64,000 nucleotides of DNA from MedAcidi-G1 sp000817085 (GTDB lineage Bacteria > Actinomycetota > Acidimicrobiia > Acidimicrobiales > MedAcidi-G1). Shown in pieces: positions 1 through 7,984 of the stretch. The position numbers and the translations under genes are program-made. Positions within the stretch are counted from its first letter, which is position 1. Every line of letters begins with the position of its first letter. The notes beneath the pieces were generated by a model. That model saw nothing but the letters and a program-made list of their open reading frames with translations. It was not told the DNA's origin and did no database searches. Location: contig JBJLAO010000004.1 of assembly GCA_045568635.1 (NCBI GenBank), positions 310,001 to 374,000 on the forward strand, written 5' to 3'.

Positions 1-1211
1 CGCTCCAGATCCCTTAAAGATTCAGTGCGCAGCCTTAAAGCATTAAGTCTTATAAAACCCTCTGCATCTGCTTGGTTATATGCGCCCGCATCATCTTCAA
101 AAGTGGCTATAGCTTCATCAAACAAAGTATCTTCTGACTCTCTTCCAACAATTTCTATACTGCCCTTGTAAAGCTTGACTTTGACTTTTCCATTGACCCA
201 CCTTTGAGAATGGTCTATTGCGGTTTGAAGCATCTCTCTCTCTGGGCTGAACCAGTAGCCGTTATAAATAAGTTCAGCATATTTGGGCATTAATTCATCT
301 TTTAAATGGGCGACACCCCTGTCTAAAGTGATCGATTCGATAGCTCTGTGTGCTTTAAGCAAAATTGTTCCACCGGGAGTTTCGTAAGCACCCCTTGATT
401 TCATACCTACATAACGGTTTTCGACAATGTCCGTTCTTCCTATGCCATTGATTCCACCTAGTCGATTCAGTTCAGCTAGGAGCTCTGCAGGAGACATTTT
501 TAAGTCGTCTATTCCAATTGGGTCTCCATTTGCAAACTCCAAATCTAAATAAGTGGCTTCATTGGGCGCATTCTCTGGATTTACTGTCCAACGCCACATC
601 TCTGTAGAAGGCTCTTTCCATGGATCTTCTAAAGGACCGCCTTCGTAAGAAATATGTAGGAGATTTGCGTCCATCGAGTACGGCGATTCATTGCCCCTTT
701 TCATTTCAACTGGTATTCCATGCTTTGCGGCATAATCTAGAAGACTTTTTCTCGAACCAAGATCCCACTCTCTCCATGGCGCAATTATTTTAATATTCGG
801 ATTGAGAGCATAAGCTCCAAGTTCAAAACGAACCTGATCGTTGCCTTTCCCTGTCGCACCATGACTAATGGCGTCTGCTCCCGTCTCTTCAGCTATCTCA
901 ACTAATCTTTTTGCTATAAGAGGCCTCGCTATAGAAGTTCCTAGAAGATACTCTCCTTCGTAAATAGCATTGGCTCTAAACATTGGGAAAACGTAATCAG
1001 AAACAAACTCTTCTCTTAAATCTTCAATGTAAATCTCTTTTACATCCATACTTTGAGCCTTGCTACGCGCTGGTTCAAGTTCTTCTCCTTGACCCAGATC
1101 TGCGGTAAATGTCACAACCTCACAGTCATAAGTTTCTTGAAGCCATTTCAAGATTATGGAGGTATCGAGACCTCCTGAATAGGCAAGTACAACTTTTTCT
1201 ATATCTTTCAT
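1..1211 (-). CDS. argG: Argininosuccinate synthase, partial (3' end beyond window)
   Basis: Joins citrulline and aspartate with ATP in cytosolic arginine synthesis. The ATG is at 1209-1211 and about 403 codons are readable before the window ends. The family is about 400 aa, so only the last residues and the stop are missing. Residues 10-18 read AYSGGLDTS, the ATP-pyrophosphatase P-loop, and HGATGKGNDQVRFE follows further on, a conserved substrate-binding segment. It lies 14 bp behind argR as the last visible gene of argCJBDFRG; argH would be expected just outside the left edge. The ribosome-binding site is weak (GAGAT), so coupling to argR translation is likely. Confidence 0.97.
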   Translation of the reverse strand, partial: MKDIEKVVLAYSGGLDTSIILKWLQETYDCEVVTFTADLGQGEELEPARSKAQSMDVKEIYIEDLREEFVSDYVFPMFRANAIYEGEYLLGTSIARPLIAKRLVEIAEETGADAISHGATGKGNDQVRFELGAYALNPNIKIIAPWREWDLGSRKSLLDYAAKHGIPVEMKRGNESPYSMDANLLHISYEGGPLEDPWKEPSTEMWRWTVNPENAPNEATYLDLEFANGDPIGIDDLKMSPAELLAELNRLGGINGIGRTDIVENRYVGMKSRGAYETPGGTILLKAHRAIESITLDRGVAHLKDELMPKYAELIYNGYWFSPEREMLQTAIDHSQRWVNGKVKVKLYKGSIEIVGRESEDTLFDEAIATFEDDAGAYNQADAEGFIRLNALRLRTESLRDLE

Positions 1212-1225
1212 ATTTATCTCATTTG

Positions 1226-1699
1226 CTAATTAGTGGCTCTAATTCCTGCTAAATCTTTTAATCGTTCAGATACTTTCTCACCAGTAGTATCTGAAGCAGC
1301 AACCAACAAGACAGTGTCATCCCCCGCAACCGTCCCTATGATTTCTGAAAGACCAGCTCTGTCAACTGCAGATGCCACAACGTGTGCAGAGCCAGGAGGT
1401 GTCTTTAATACAACAATATTATTTGAAACTGATACTTCTACTAGCCACTCTCCTAATACACGCCTGAGATAATCAACAGGCAAAACTCTCTCTGTCGGAT
1501 TATCAGGTATGGCATAGACACTTTCACCTACAGGAACTCTAACCTTGACAGCTCCGAGTTCTTCGAGGTCACGTGAGAGTGTGGCTTGAGTAACATCTAT
1601 TCCTTCGGACTTAAGTAGTTCCACAAGTTTTGCTTGACTTGAGACAGCTTGTCCTTCAAGTATCCTTGCAAGCAAATGCTGTCTTTGTGATTTACTCAT
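1226..1699 (-). CDS. argR: Arginine repressor ArgR
   Basis: Arginine-responsive transcription regulator of 157 aa, the usual family length. Residues 1-70 form a winged helix with the recognition helix TQATLSRDL (37-45). The C-terminal part carries GTVAGDDTV (121-129), the hexamerisation and arginine-binding motif. It starts at ATG with AAGG 8 nt upstream and overlaps the end of argF by 8 bp. Its probable target is the ARG-box-like site before argC at 6943-6960, so the operon would encode its own repressor. That link is inferred from the site and the family. Confidence 0.97.
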   Translation of the reverse strand: MSKSQRQHLLARILEGQAVSSQAKLVELLKSEGIDVTQATLSRDLEELGAVKVRVPVGESVYAIPDNPTERVLPVDYLRRVLGEWLVEVSVSNNIVVLKTPPGSAHVVASAVDRAGLSEIIGTVAGDDTVLLVAASDTTGEKVSERLKDLAGIRATN

Positions 1700-2594
1700 T
1701 TTCTTGACCTTCAGTCAAGAGCCAAGCAAGTAGCCCACGGGCCGCATGCATTCTATTCTCTGATTGGTTCCACACACGACTCTTTGGTCCATCTATTACT
1801 TCTCCCGTTACTTCCTCACCTCTATGGGCAGGAAGACAATGAAGAAAAACTGCGTCTGATGACGCAGAGTCCATCAAACTACTATCTACTGTAAATGCTT
1901 CGAAAGCTTTTTTTCTTTCTTCTATCTCAGATTCCTGACCCATCGAAGTCCACACATCTGTGTAGACGACATTTGAGCCTTCAACAGCGTCTTGAGCGAA
2001 AGCAAACTCATCAACCTCTACGCCGACTGCAGCCAATCTGTCCTTATCTAAGTCGCTTAAGCAATAATCGCTTGGACCAGCAAACCGAATTTCGGCACCT
2101 AACATGCCAGCTCCCATCGCTAAAGAACGAAATACGTTGTTCCCATCACCTATGAACGAAAGAATCTTGCCATTAAGGTCTCCAAACTCTTTAACCATCG
2201 TTACAACATCAGCTAATGCTTGCATAGGGTGGCCAGTGTCAGAGAGAAGATTAACAATTGGACAGAGTTCCACTTGGGCCATTCTCTCGAGTATTTCGTG
2301 ATCGAAAACTCTCGCTGCTACACATTTGTAATAACCAGAAAGAGTTGAAATTACATCTTCAACAGACTCCCTCTTGTCAAAACCTAATTCTTCACCTCGG
2401 ATATAAACAGGGTGGCCTCCAAGCTGATGAGTAGCCATTTCCATCGAATTACGTGTGCGATTCGACGGTTTTTGAAATACCAAAGCAACGCCTTCACCTT
2501 CTAAAACCTTAGGTGGATTAGCGTCGATGCAAAGATCTATTACTCTGTTAAGTTCCTTAACGGTAAGGTCGTCAACTTCTAAAAAACTTCTCAT
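1692..2594 (-). CDS. argF: Ornithine carbamoyltransferase
   Basis: Makes citrulline from ornithine and carbamoyl phosphate (300 aa). The ornithine loop DVWTSMG (213-219) and HCLP (252-255) separate it from aspartate carbamoyltransferase, whose gene (pyrB) is elsewhere in the window. The carbamoyl-phosphate loop reads SNRTR (44-48) rather than the usual STRTR, and the second motif is HPMQ (122-125). I recall the Asn form from related actinobacteria, so activity is probably intact. The ATG overlaps the argD stop as ATGA. Confidence 0.96.
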   Translation of the reverse strand: MRSFLEVDDLTVKELNRVIDLCIDANPPKVLEGEGVALVFQKPSNRTRNSMEMATHQLGGHPVYIRGEELGFDKRESVEDVISTLSGYYKCVAARVFDHEILERMAQVELCPIVNLLSDTGHPMQALADVVTMVKEFGDLNGKILSFIGDGNNVFRSLAMGAGMLGAEIRFAGPSDYCLSDLDKDRLAAVGVEVDEFAFAQDAVEGSNVVYTDVWTSMGQESEIEERKKAFEAFTVDSSLMDSASSDAVFLHCLPAHRGEEVTGEVIDGPKSRVWNQSENRMHAARGLLAWLLTEGQENE

Positions 2595-3796
2595 AAAGCA
2601 TCTTCTTTCCTCGTCTTCAAAACCTTTTCGAGAATCCCTGCTCCTTCAATTATTTCTTCTGAAGAAATTGTCAAAGGTGGAGCCAACCTGAGAGCAGTAG
2701 GCGTAACACCATTCACGACCAACCCCTCTCTTAAACAAGCCTGTGCCAAATCACGAGCATCGCCGTGTATCAATCTGTCTTTTTCGATTTCTACGCCTAG
2801 AAGCAGCCCTAACCCTCTAACAGAATTAACTCCATCAATATTGGTGATTACTGAAACCATTTCGGCACCTTTTTCCTTAGCTAATTTAGGTGCCTTAATT
2901 TCTTCAAGAACTCTTAAAGTTTCTCTTGCCGCAGAAGCTGCCAATGGTTGCCCAGCGAAAGTGGAACCGTGATCGCCAGGCTGGAAAGCATTTGCTACTT
3001 CTAATTTTGCCCACACAGCTCCGATGGGAACGCCATTAGCAATCCCTTTGGCCACTGTTACGATGTCTGGTTTAATACCCGCATGATGAAACCCGAACCA
3101 CTCTCCAGTCCTACCAAGACCGGTTTGAATCTCATCCAGTATGAGCAATAAGCCCTTCTCATCGCAAAGCTTCCGAAGCCCTTGCAAGAAATCACTTCCT
3201 GCATCATTTACTCCACCTTCACCTTGAATAGGCTCAACTAATATCGCACCAGTCGTTTGATCAATAGCTTCTTCAAAAGAATCTAAATTGTTCCACTCGG
3301 CATGTCGAAACCCCTCTGGTAGAGGAGCGAACGGTTCATGTTTCTCCGGTTGACCGGTAGCAGCCAAAGTAGCCAAAGTCCTACCATGAAAAGATTTATA
3401 AGCCGAAACAACCCCGTGTTTTCCTAGACCTTGGTATTTTCTGGCAAGCTTCATAGCAGCTTCGTTTGCTTCAGCTCCGGAATTTTGAAATAAGATTTTT
3501 CCTGATTGGCTATTCCCTTTACCTATAAGTCTGTCCAAAGTTTCTGCTACTTCTAGTTGTGGTTCTGTAATGAAAAGATTTGAAACATGCAGAAGCGTGT
3601 TTGCCTGTTCTGATATGGCATCAGCTATTCTTGGGTGACTGTGTCCTAAACCAGTTACTGCTATGCCACATAAGAAATCTAAATACCTTTTCCCATCTTT
3701 ATCGAAAAGTTCCGTTCCGGAACCTTTAACAAAGGTGACCGATGGTGTGCCATAATTGGGCATTAACAATTCAGACCAGCTCATTGCTGACCCCAT
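2591..3796 (-). CDS. argD: Acetylornithine aminotransferase
   Basis: PLP-dependent class III aminotransferase of about 400 aa that converts N-acetylglutamate semialdehyde to N-acetylornithine. The PLP lysine lies in TVAKGIANGVPIGAVWA near residue 250, and LLILDEIQTGLGRTG is the conserved cofactor-binding Asp segment. Two starts are possible. The ATG at 3796 overlaps argB by 26 bp. The ATG at 3784 (protein starting MSWSELLMP) has GGGG about 5 nt upstream and may be the real one. It sits inside the arg operon with a 4 bp overlap to argF. Confidence 0.96.
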   Translation of the reverse strand: MGSAMSWSELLMPNYGTPSVTFVKGSGTELFDKDGKRYLDFLCGIAVTGLGHSHPRIADAISEQANTLLHVSNLFITEPQLEVAETLDRLIGKGNSQSGKILFQNSGAEANEAAMKLARKYQGLGKHGVVSAYKSFHGRTLATLAATGQPEKHEPFAPLPEGFRHAEWNNLDSFEEAIDQTTGAILVEPIQGEGGVNDAGSDFLQGLRKLCDEKGLLLILDEIQTGLGRTGEWFGFHHAGIKPDIVTVAKGIANGVPIGAVWAKLEVANAFQPGDHGSTFAGQPLAASAARETLRVLEEIKAPKLAKEKGAEMVSVITNIDGVNSVRGLGLLLGVEIEKDRLIHGDARDLAQACLREGLVVNGVTPTALRLAPPLTISSEEIIEGAGILEKVLKTRKEDAL

Positions 3797-4721
3797 CCTG
3801 ATTTTCAGACTTAGATAAGCCCAATACGTTTTCTGGGAGAACCATCGTTCCTATTCCAGCATCTGTAAACAGTTCAAGAAGTAAAACGTGGGGGATCCGA
3901 CCATCAACCATATGGGCCGAAGCCACACCCTTTTTAATTGCGTCAATGCATGCTTGTGCTTTAGGAATCATTCCAGACTTAACAGTTCCTTCGTTAATCA
4001 AATCACTCAAGCTTGAGATGCCAATCTTTGAGATCTTACTTGCTGGGTCCGATACATCTTCTAAAAGCCCCTCTACATCAGTAAGATAGAGCAACCTTTC
4101 AGCTTTAAGAGAACCAGCTAAAGCAGATGCCACAGCGTCTGAATTTATGTTGTAAGCCTGTCCTTTTGAATCTGTTCCTATGGTAGATATCACGGGAATG
4201 AGGTTTTCTCCCATAAGACATTCCAATATCGACGGATTTATTTTTACGACATCTCCTACGTAACCAAGCGACGAGTCTCTTTGGGTTGCTTCAATCAAAT
4301 TTGAATCTCCACCTGATAGCCCTACAGCTACTGGAGAATGAACATTGATATTCGACACGATGTCTGTATTAACTTTTCCAACAAGAACCATTTGGGCTAT
4401 TTCTAAAGTTTCTTTATCAGTTACCCGCTGGCCATCTTTGAATTCTGTGCTCAAACCTAACCTCTCTAACAGGTCACCGATTTGAGGTCCACCTCCGTGA
4501 ACGACTACAGGTTTGATACCTACTGAGTGCATTAAAACAATGTCTTGAGCGAATTGGTCGGCTAGCTCATCACTTTCCATAGCATTTCCACCAAATTTTA
4601 CGACTACAACCCTCCCAGCGAATCTGGTTATGTAGGGAAGAGTTTCTACCAAAACTCCTGCCCTTCTCTCAGGTGAAAACACCGGCTCTTCTTTAAGGTC
4701 AAAATTTTTATCTTCCATCAC
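3771..4721 (-). CDS. argB: Acetylglutamate kinase
   Basis: Phosphorylates N-acetylglutamate, often the arginine-feedback step. An N-terminal extension of about 25 residues precedes the fold. VVVKFGGNAM starts the amino-acid-kinase domain and VVHGGGPQI is the glycine-rich nucleotide loop. The first codon can be GTG at 4721 or ATG at 4718; the ATG overlaps the argJ stop as TGATG. GAGG lies 6 nt before the GTG and 9 nt before the ATG, so both are workable. At about 315 aa it is slightly longer than most homologues. Confidence 0.96.
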   Translation of the reverse strand: MMEDKNFDLKEEPVFSPERRAGVLVETLPYITRFAGRVVVVKFGGNAMESDELADQFAQDIVLMHSVGIKPVVVHGGGPQIGDLLERLGLSTEFKDGQRVTDKETLEIAQMVLVGKVNTDIVSNINVHSPVAVGLSGGDSNLIEATQRDSSLGYVGDVVKINPSILECLMGENLIPVISTIGTDSKGQAYNINSDAVASALAGSLKAERLLYLTDVEGLLEDVSDPASKISKIGISSLSDLINEGTVKSGMIPKAQACIDAIKKGVASAHMVDGRIPHVLLLELFTDAGIGTMVLPENVLGLSKSENQDGVSNELV

Positions 4722-5881
4722 GAAGTCCTCATATTTTCATCGATATATGCGTGAGTTAAATCTGTTGTTACTACATCCGATTCACCCTCGCCTTGTCCCA
4801 GGTCAACATGCAACTCTAAACGCCTTTGAGACATGTGTTTCTCAAGAGCATCAGAATCTACTTTTTGGATTTTTCCTTGAGCGTAAACGGTTTGACCCCC
4901 ATAAGAAACTGAGATTGTCTCAGGATCAAATTGAATTCCAGATGCACCTATTTGGGCTGCTATTCTGCCCCAGTAAGGATCTTCTCCATACCATGAACAT
5001 TTAATCAACTGACTATTGGCTGTACTCCTAGCAGCCAATTCCGCCTCAGTATCATTTTTGGCTCCAGTCACACAAAGAAAGACCGTTTTTGTTGAGCCCT
5101 CAGCATCATCGGCCATTTGCACAGCCAAATCTTTACACGCTTCAATCAGAGACTCTCCGAGGAGAGTCGAGTCTTCTACTCCTGACTTTCCATTTGCTAA
5201 AAGAATAACCGTGTCATTAGTCGATTCTGCTCCGTCTACTGTTAGGCAATTAAATGAAACTGAGACTGCTTGCTGCAAGAGTCTTGTAGCTTCCTTCGGA
5301 TGCACAACAGCATCTGTGGTAAGCACTGAAAGCATTGTCGCCATATTGGGCTGAAGCATCGCCGCCCCTTTAGATATACCTCCAACCGAAAAACCTTTCG
5401 CTTCAACAAAAGTATTTTTAGGAACTGTGTCAGTAGTCATGATTGCTTTTGCTGCTGTCGTTCCTTGCTCACTACCAAGGGAATCAATTGCATTTTTAAT
5501 TCCGTAAGTAACCGCTTCCATCGGAAGGGGATAACCGATCCACCCTGTTGAGCAAACTAGAACTTCACTCGATTCGCATCCGAGATCTTGCGCTGTCAAC
5601 TGGCACATCCGTTCAGCATCTATTAAACCTTGGGTCCCTGTAGCTGCATTTGCATTTCCGCTATTGAGAACCACGGCAGAAGCAAAACCGCCAGTTGCTT
5701 GCAAATGTTTAATGGTTACCAAAACCGGTGCCGCTGTCATCTTATTTGACGTAAAAACACCCGCTGCTGAAACCGGTTTTCTATCTTCAGTTGCAACCAG
5801 TGCTAGGTCCAGTTCTTTATTGCTTTTAATTCCACTGGCCACGCCGCTTGCCGAAAAGCCTTCTACGTTAGTAACCGTCAT
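4718..5881 (-). CDS. argJ: Bifunctional glutamate N-acetyltransferase / ornithine acetyltransferase
   Basis: Transfers acetyl from acetylornithine to glutamate, closing the acetyl cycle of arginine synthesis (387 aa). The self-cleavage region reads KGAAMLQPNMATML near residues 171-184; the Thr of MATML is the expected new N-terminal nucleophile of the beta chain. The Gly/Ala-rich first half and the ending THAYIDENMRTS are typical of the family. No separate argE or argA is seen, in line with an acetyl-recycling pathway. The ATG overlaps the argC stop by 4 bp. Confidence 0.97.
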   Translation of the reverse strand: MTVTNVEGFSASGVASGIKSNKELDLALVATEDRKPVSAAGVFTSNKMTAAPVLVTIKHLQATGGFASAVVLNSGNANAATGTQGLIDAERMCQLTAQDLGCESSEVLVCSTGWIGYPLPMEAVTYGIKNAIDSLGSEQGTTAAKAIMTTDTVPKNTFVEAKGFSVGGISKGAAMLQPNMATMLSVLTTDAVVHPKEATRLLQQAVSVSFNCLTVDGAESTNDTVILLANGKSGVEDSTLLGESLIEACKDLAVQMADDAEGSTKTVFLCVTGAKNDTEAELAARSTANSQLIKCSWYGEDPYWGRIAAQIGASGIQFDPETISVSYGGQTVYAQGKIQKVDSDALEKHMSQRRLELHVDLGQGEGESDVVTTDLTHAYIDENMRTS

Positions 5882-6924
5882 GGGCTTATTCCGATTTTGC
5901 TCAGACCATCACACTCGTCAAGTCCTAGTACTATATTTGCACACTGAACTGCCTGACCCGAAGCACCTTTACCCAAATTGTCTATTGCACAAAATACAAC
6001 AAGTAAACCTGTTCTTGGATCGACTCTTGCAGTCAAGTGAGCAGCATTTGATCCAAAAGTCGATTTTGTGTTTGGAGATTTATCATTAACAACAATAAAA
6101 GGCATGTCAGAGTATGTTTCAGTCAAAATTTGGAGAGCATCATCCGTATTGAGTTCACCTTTGACTCTGCCATAGCAAGTGGCAAGAATCCCTCTATTCA
6201 TCGGAGCTAAATGTGGCGTGAACAGCACTGATGCATTACCTATCGAATTTCCATCTGCTCCAGTGCTAAGCGCTTGTTCAATTTCAGGAGTATGCCGGTG
6301 CGAAAGTAAACCATAAGCAGCAAAATTCTCATCAACAGCACAAAATAAACTGTTAGGTTGGGGGGTTTTTCCCGCTCCCGAGGCACCACTCGCTGCATCA
6401 ATTATGATTCCGTCAGATTCAATCACTCCTGCCCTCATAAAAGGAGCCAAGGCCAGAGATGAAGCGGTTGGATAACAACCGGGAGCGGCTACTAGAGAAG
6501 CATTTTCGAGTCCATCTCTAAAAAGTTCAGGCAAACCATAAGACGCAGAATTAAGAAGTTGAGGAGCTGTGTGATCTTCTTCATACCATTGCCGATATAT
6601 TTCAGTGTTTTTGAGGCGAAAGTCAGCCCCCAAGTCAACAATTAGTTTTGAGGACTCTAGAAATTCTGGAATTACTTTTTGTGATGCTCCGTGAGGCAAC
6701 CCTGTGAAAATGACTTCACATTCATTCAATGGCGCTGAGTCTTTACCTTCAAACAGCATTTCCGGAAATTCGAGTGAAAGATGCGAATGAACATCGGAGA
6801 TAGCTGTTCCAGCATGCGTCGAGGCAACAGCTGTTTTAACTTCAAAGTTCGGGTGCTGTGAGCAAATTCTTAGTAATTCGGCACCGGTGTAACCTGAAGC
6901 CCCAATAATTCCTACTGAAAACAT
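5878..6924 (-). CDS. argC: N-acetyl-gamma-glutamyl-phosphate reductase
   Basis: NADPH-dependent reductase, first gene of the visible arginine operon (348 aa). GIIGASGYTGAELLRI (residues 5-20) is the dinucleotide-binding start and APGCYPTASS holds the catalytic Cys. The ATG is at 6922-6924. There is no Shine-Dalgarno; the hexamer TATGAT ends 6 nt before the ATG, so the mRNA should start at or next to the start codon (see the promoter entry). An ARG-box-like site overlaps that promoter. Confidence 0.97.
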   Translation of the reverse strand: MFSVGIIGASGYTGAELLRICSQHPNFEVKTAVASTHAGTAISDVHSHLSLEFPEMLFEGKDSAPLNECEVIFTGLPHGASQKVIPEFLESSKLIVDLGADFRLKNTEIYRQWYEEDHTAPQLLNSASYGLPELFRDGLENASLVAAPGCYPTASSLALAPFMRAGVIESDGIIIDAASGASGAGKTPQPNSLFCAVDENFAAYGLLSHRHTPEIEQALSTGADGNSIGNASVLFTPHLAPMNRGILATCYGRVKGELNTDDALQILTETYSDMPFIVVNDKSPNTKSTFGSNAAHLTARVDPRTGLLVVFCAIDNLGKGASGQAVQCANIVLGLDECDGLSKIGISP

Positions 6925-6930
6925 AGTATC

Positions 6931-6959
6931 ATCATACAGTTTTATGTATAAAAATTCAA
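6931..6959 (-). promoter_or_regulatory. argC promoter, leaderless
   Basis: On the minus strand TTGAAT (plus-strand 6954-6959) is followed after exactly 17 bp by TATGAT (6931-6936), then six bases and the argC ATG. Both hexamers match the sigma-70-type consensus at five of six or four of six positions. A start about 7 nt after the -10 would fall on the ATG, giving a leaderless arg mRNA. The assignment is by motif only. Confidence 0.75.
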
Positions 6960-6960
6960 T
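6943..6960 (-). promoter_or_regulatory. ARG box (ArgR operator)
   Basis: The plus strand reads TATGTATAAAAATTCAAT. Against the bacterial ARG-box pattern TGAAT-N4-ATTCA this has one mismatch in ten core positions (TGTAT for TGAAT). It covers the -35 and most of the spacer of the argC promoter, the right place for repression by the ArgR encoded in the same operon. Only one box is seen; ARG boxes often come in pairs. Confidence 0.7.
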
Positions 6961-6964
6961 ATTT

Positions 6965-7945
6965 CTAAGTTTTATTTAGATCTATCACAACTTTTCCTAC
7001 AACTTTGCGGTCCGCTATGTCTTGTAGGGCTTGATTTGCGGATTCGAATCCATAGATTGGATGTAATAAAGGATCCACTTCTCCGCTTCCGCTCAACTCG
7101 ACGACCGAAGACATCTGCTGTTTAAAAGAACTCGGATCTCTTCCTAAAGAGGCTCCCCAATGAACTCCAACCACTGAATAATTTTTTAGCAGTACATGAT
7201 TCGTAGCTATTTCCGGTATTCCGGCTACAAACCCAATGACTAGCAAACGGCCATTCCATGCCATGCATCTTCTTACTTTTTGGAATATTTCTCCACCAAC
7301 TGGATCATATGCGACATCTACACCTTCATTATTCGTAACTTCTCTGACTCTCTCGACAAGATCTTCTTCTTCCCTGTGGTCAATTACTACATCCGCACCG
7401 AGTGCCCTGCAAGCTTCAACTTTCTCTTTACCGCCTGCCACCGCAATGACTCTTGCTCCGGCTGCCAATCCCAACTGTATTGCTGCAGAACCAGTTCCAC
7501 CTGACGCACCGGTCACCAACAAAGATTCTCCACTCTTTATCAAGGCACGGTCGTGCAAAGCGAACCAAGTTGTTCCATAATTCATTGGTAAAGCAGCAGC
7601 TTTAACTTGATCCATCGAATCAGGTATACCAAAAGACATTTGCGCATGCACTAAAGCTTGCTCAGATAAACCCCCTCCTAATGAAATAACTTTCTGACCC
7701 ACGCTGAAATCTTCTACTCCTTCACCTACAGCTATTACCCGCCCCGCTGTTTCACCCCCAGGCGTAAACGGCAAAGGTGGCTTAACTTGATACTCCCCTC
7801 GACATTGAAGCACGTCGGGAAAAGCCAAACCGACAGCGTCTACTTCTATCAATAGTTGGCCAGTCATAGGCTCTGGGGTGTCCATCTCATGAACCTTTAA
7901 AGATTCTTTTGGCTCTCCCAACTCATGTATTTGCCATGCTTTCAT
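6965..7945 (-). CDS. Zinc-independent MDR oxidoreductase (NADPH:quinone reductase-like)
   Basis: Medium-chain dehydrogenase/reductase of 326 aa, zeta-crystallin/quinone oxidoreductase type. A GroES-like N-terminal half contains TPGGETAGRVIAVGEG, followed by a Rossmann half with LLVTGASGGTGSAAIQLG near residue 145. I see no structural zinc Cys cluster. The substrate is unknown; related enzymes reduce quinones or enoyl compounds, or act on acyl-CoAs. It has AGGA 9 nt before its ATG and lies between pheT and argC, which are adjacent in Mycobacterium, so it looks like a lineage-specific insertion into that block. Confidence 0.85.
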   Translation of the reverse strand: MKAWQIHELGEPKESLKVHEMDTPEPMTGQLLIEVDAVGLAFPDVLQCRGEYQVKPPLPFTPGGETAGRVIAVGEGVEDFSVGQKVISLGGGLSEQALVHAQMSFGIPDSMDQVKAAALPMNYGTTWFALHDRALIKSGESLLVTGASGGTGSAAIQLGLAAGARVIAVAGGKEKVEACRALGADVVIDHREEEDLVERVREVTNNEGVDVAYDPVGGEIFQKVRRCMAWNGRLLVIGFVAGIPEIATNHVLLKNYSVVGVHWGASLGRDPSSFKQQMSSVVELSGSGEVDPLLHPIYGFESANQALQDIADRKVVGKVVIDLNKT

Positions 7946-7984
7946 TAATAGATCCTTTCAATTTTTTCTATTTCTAGAATCAGT

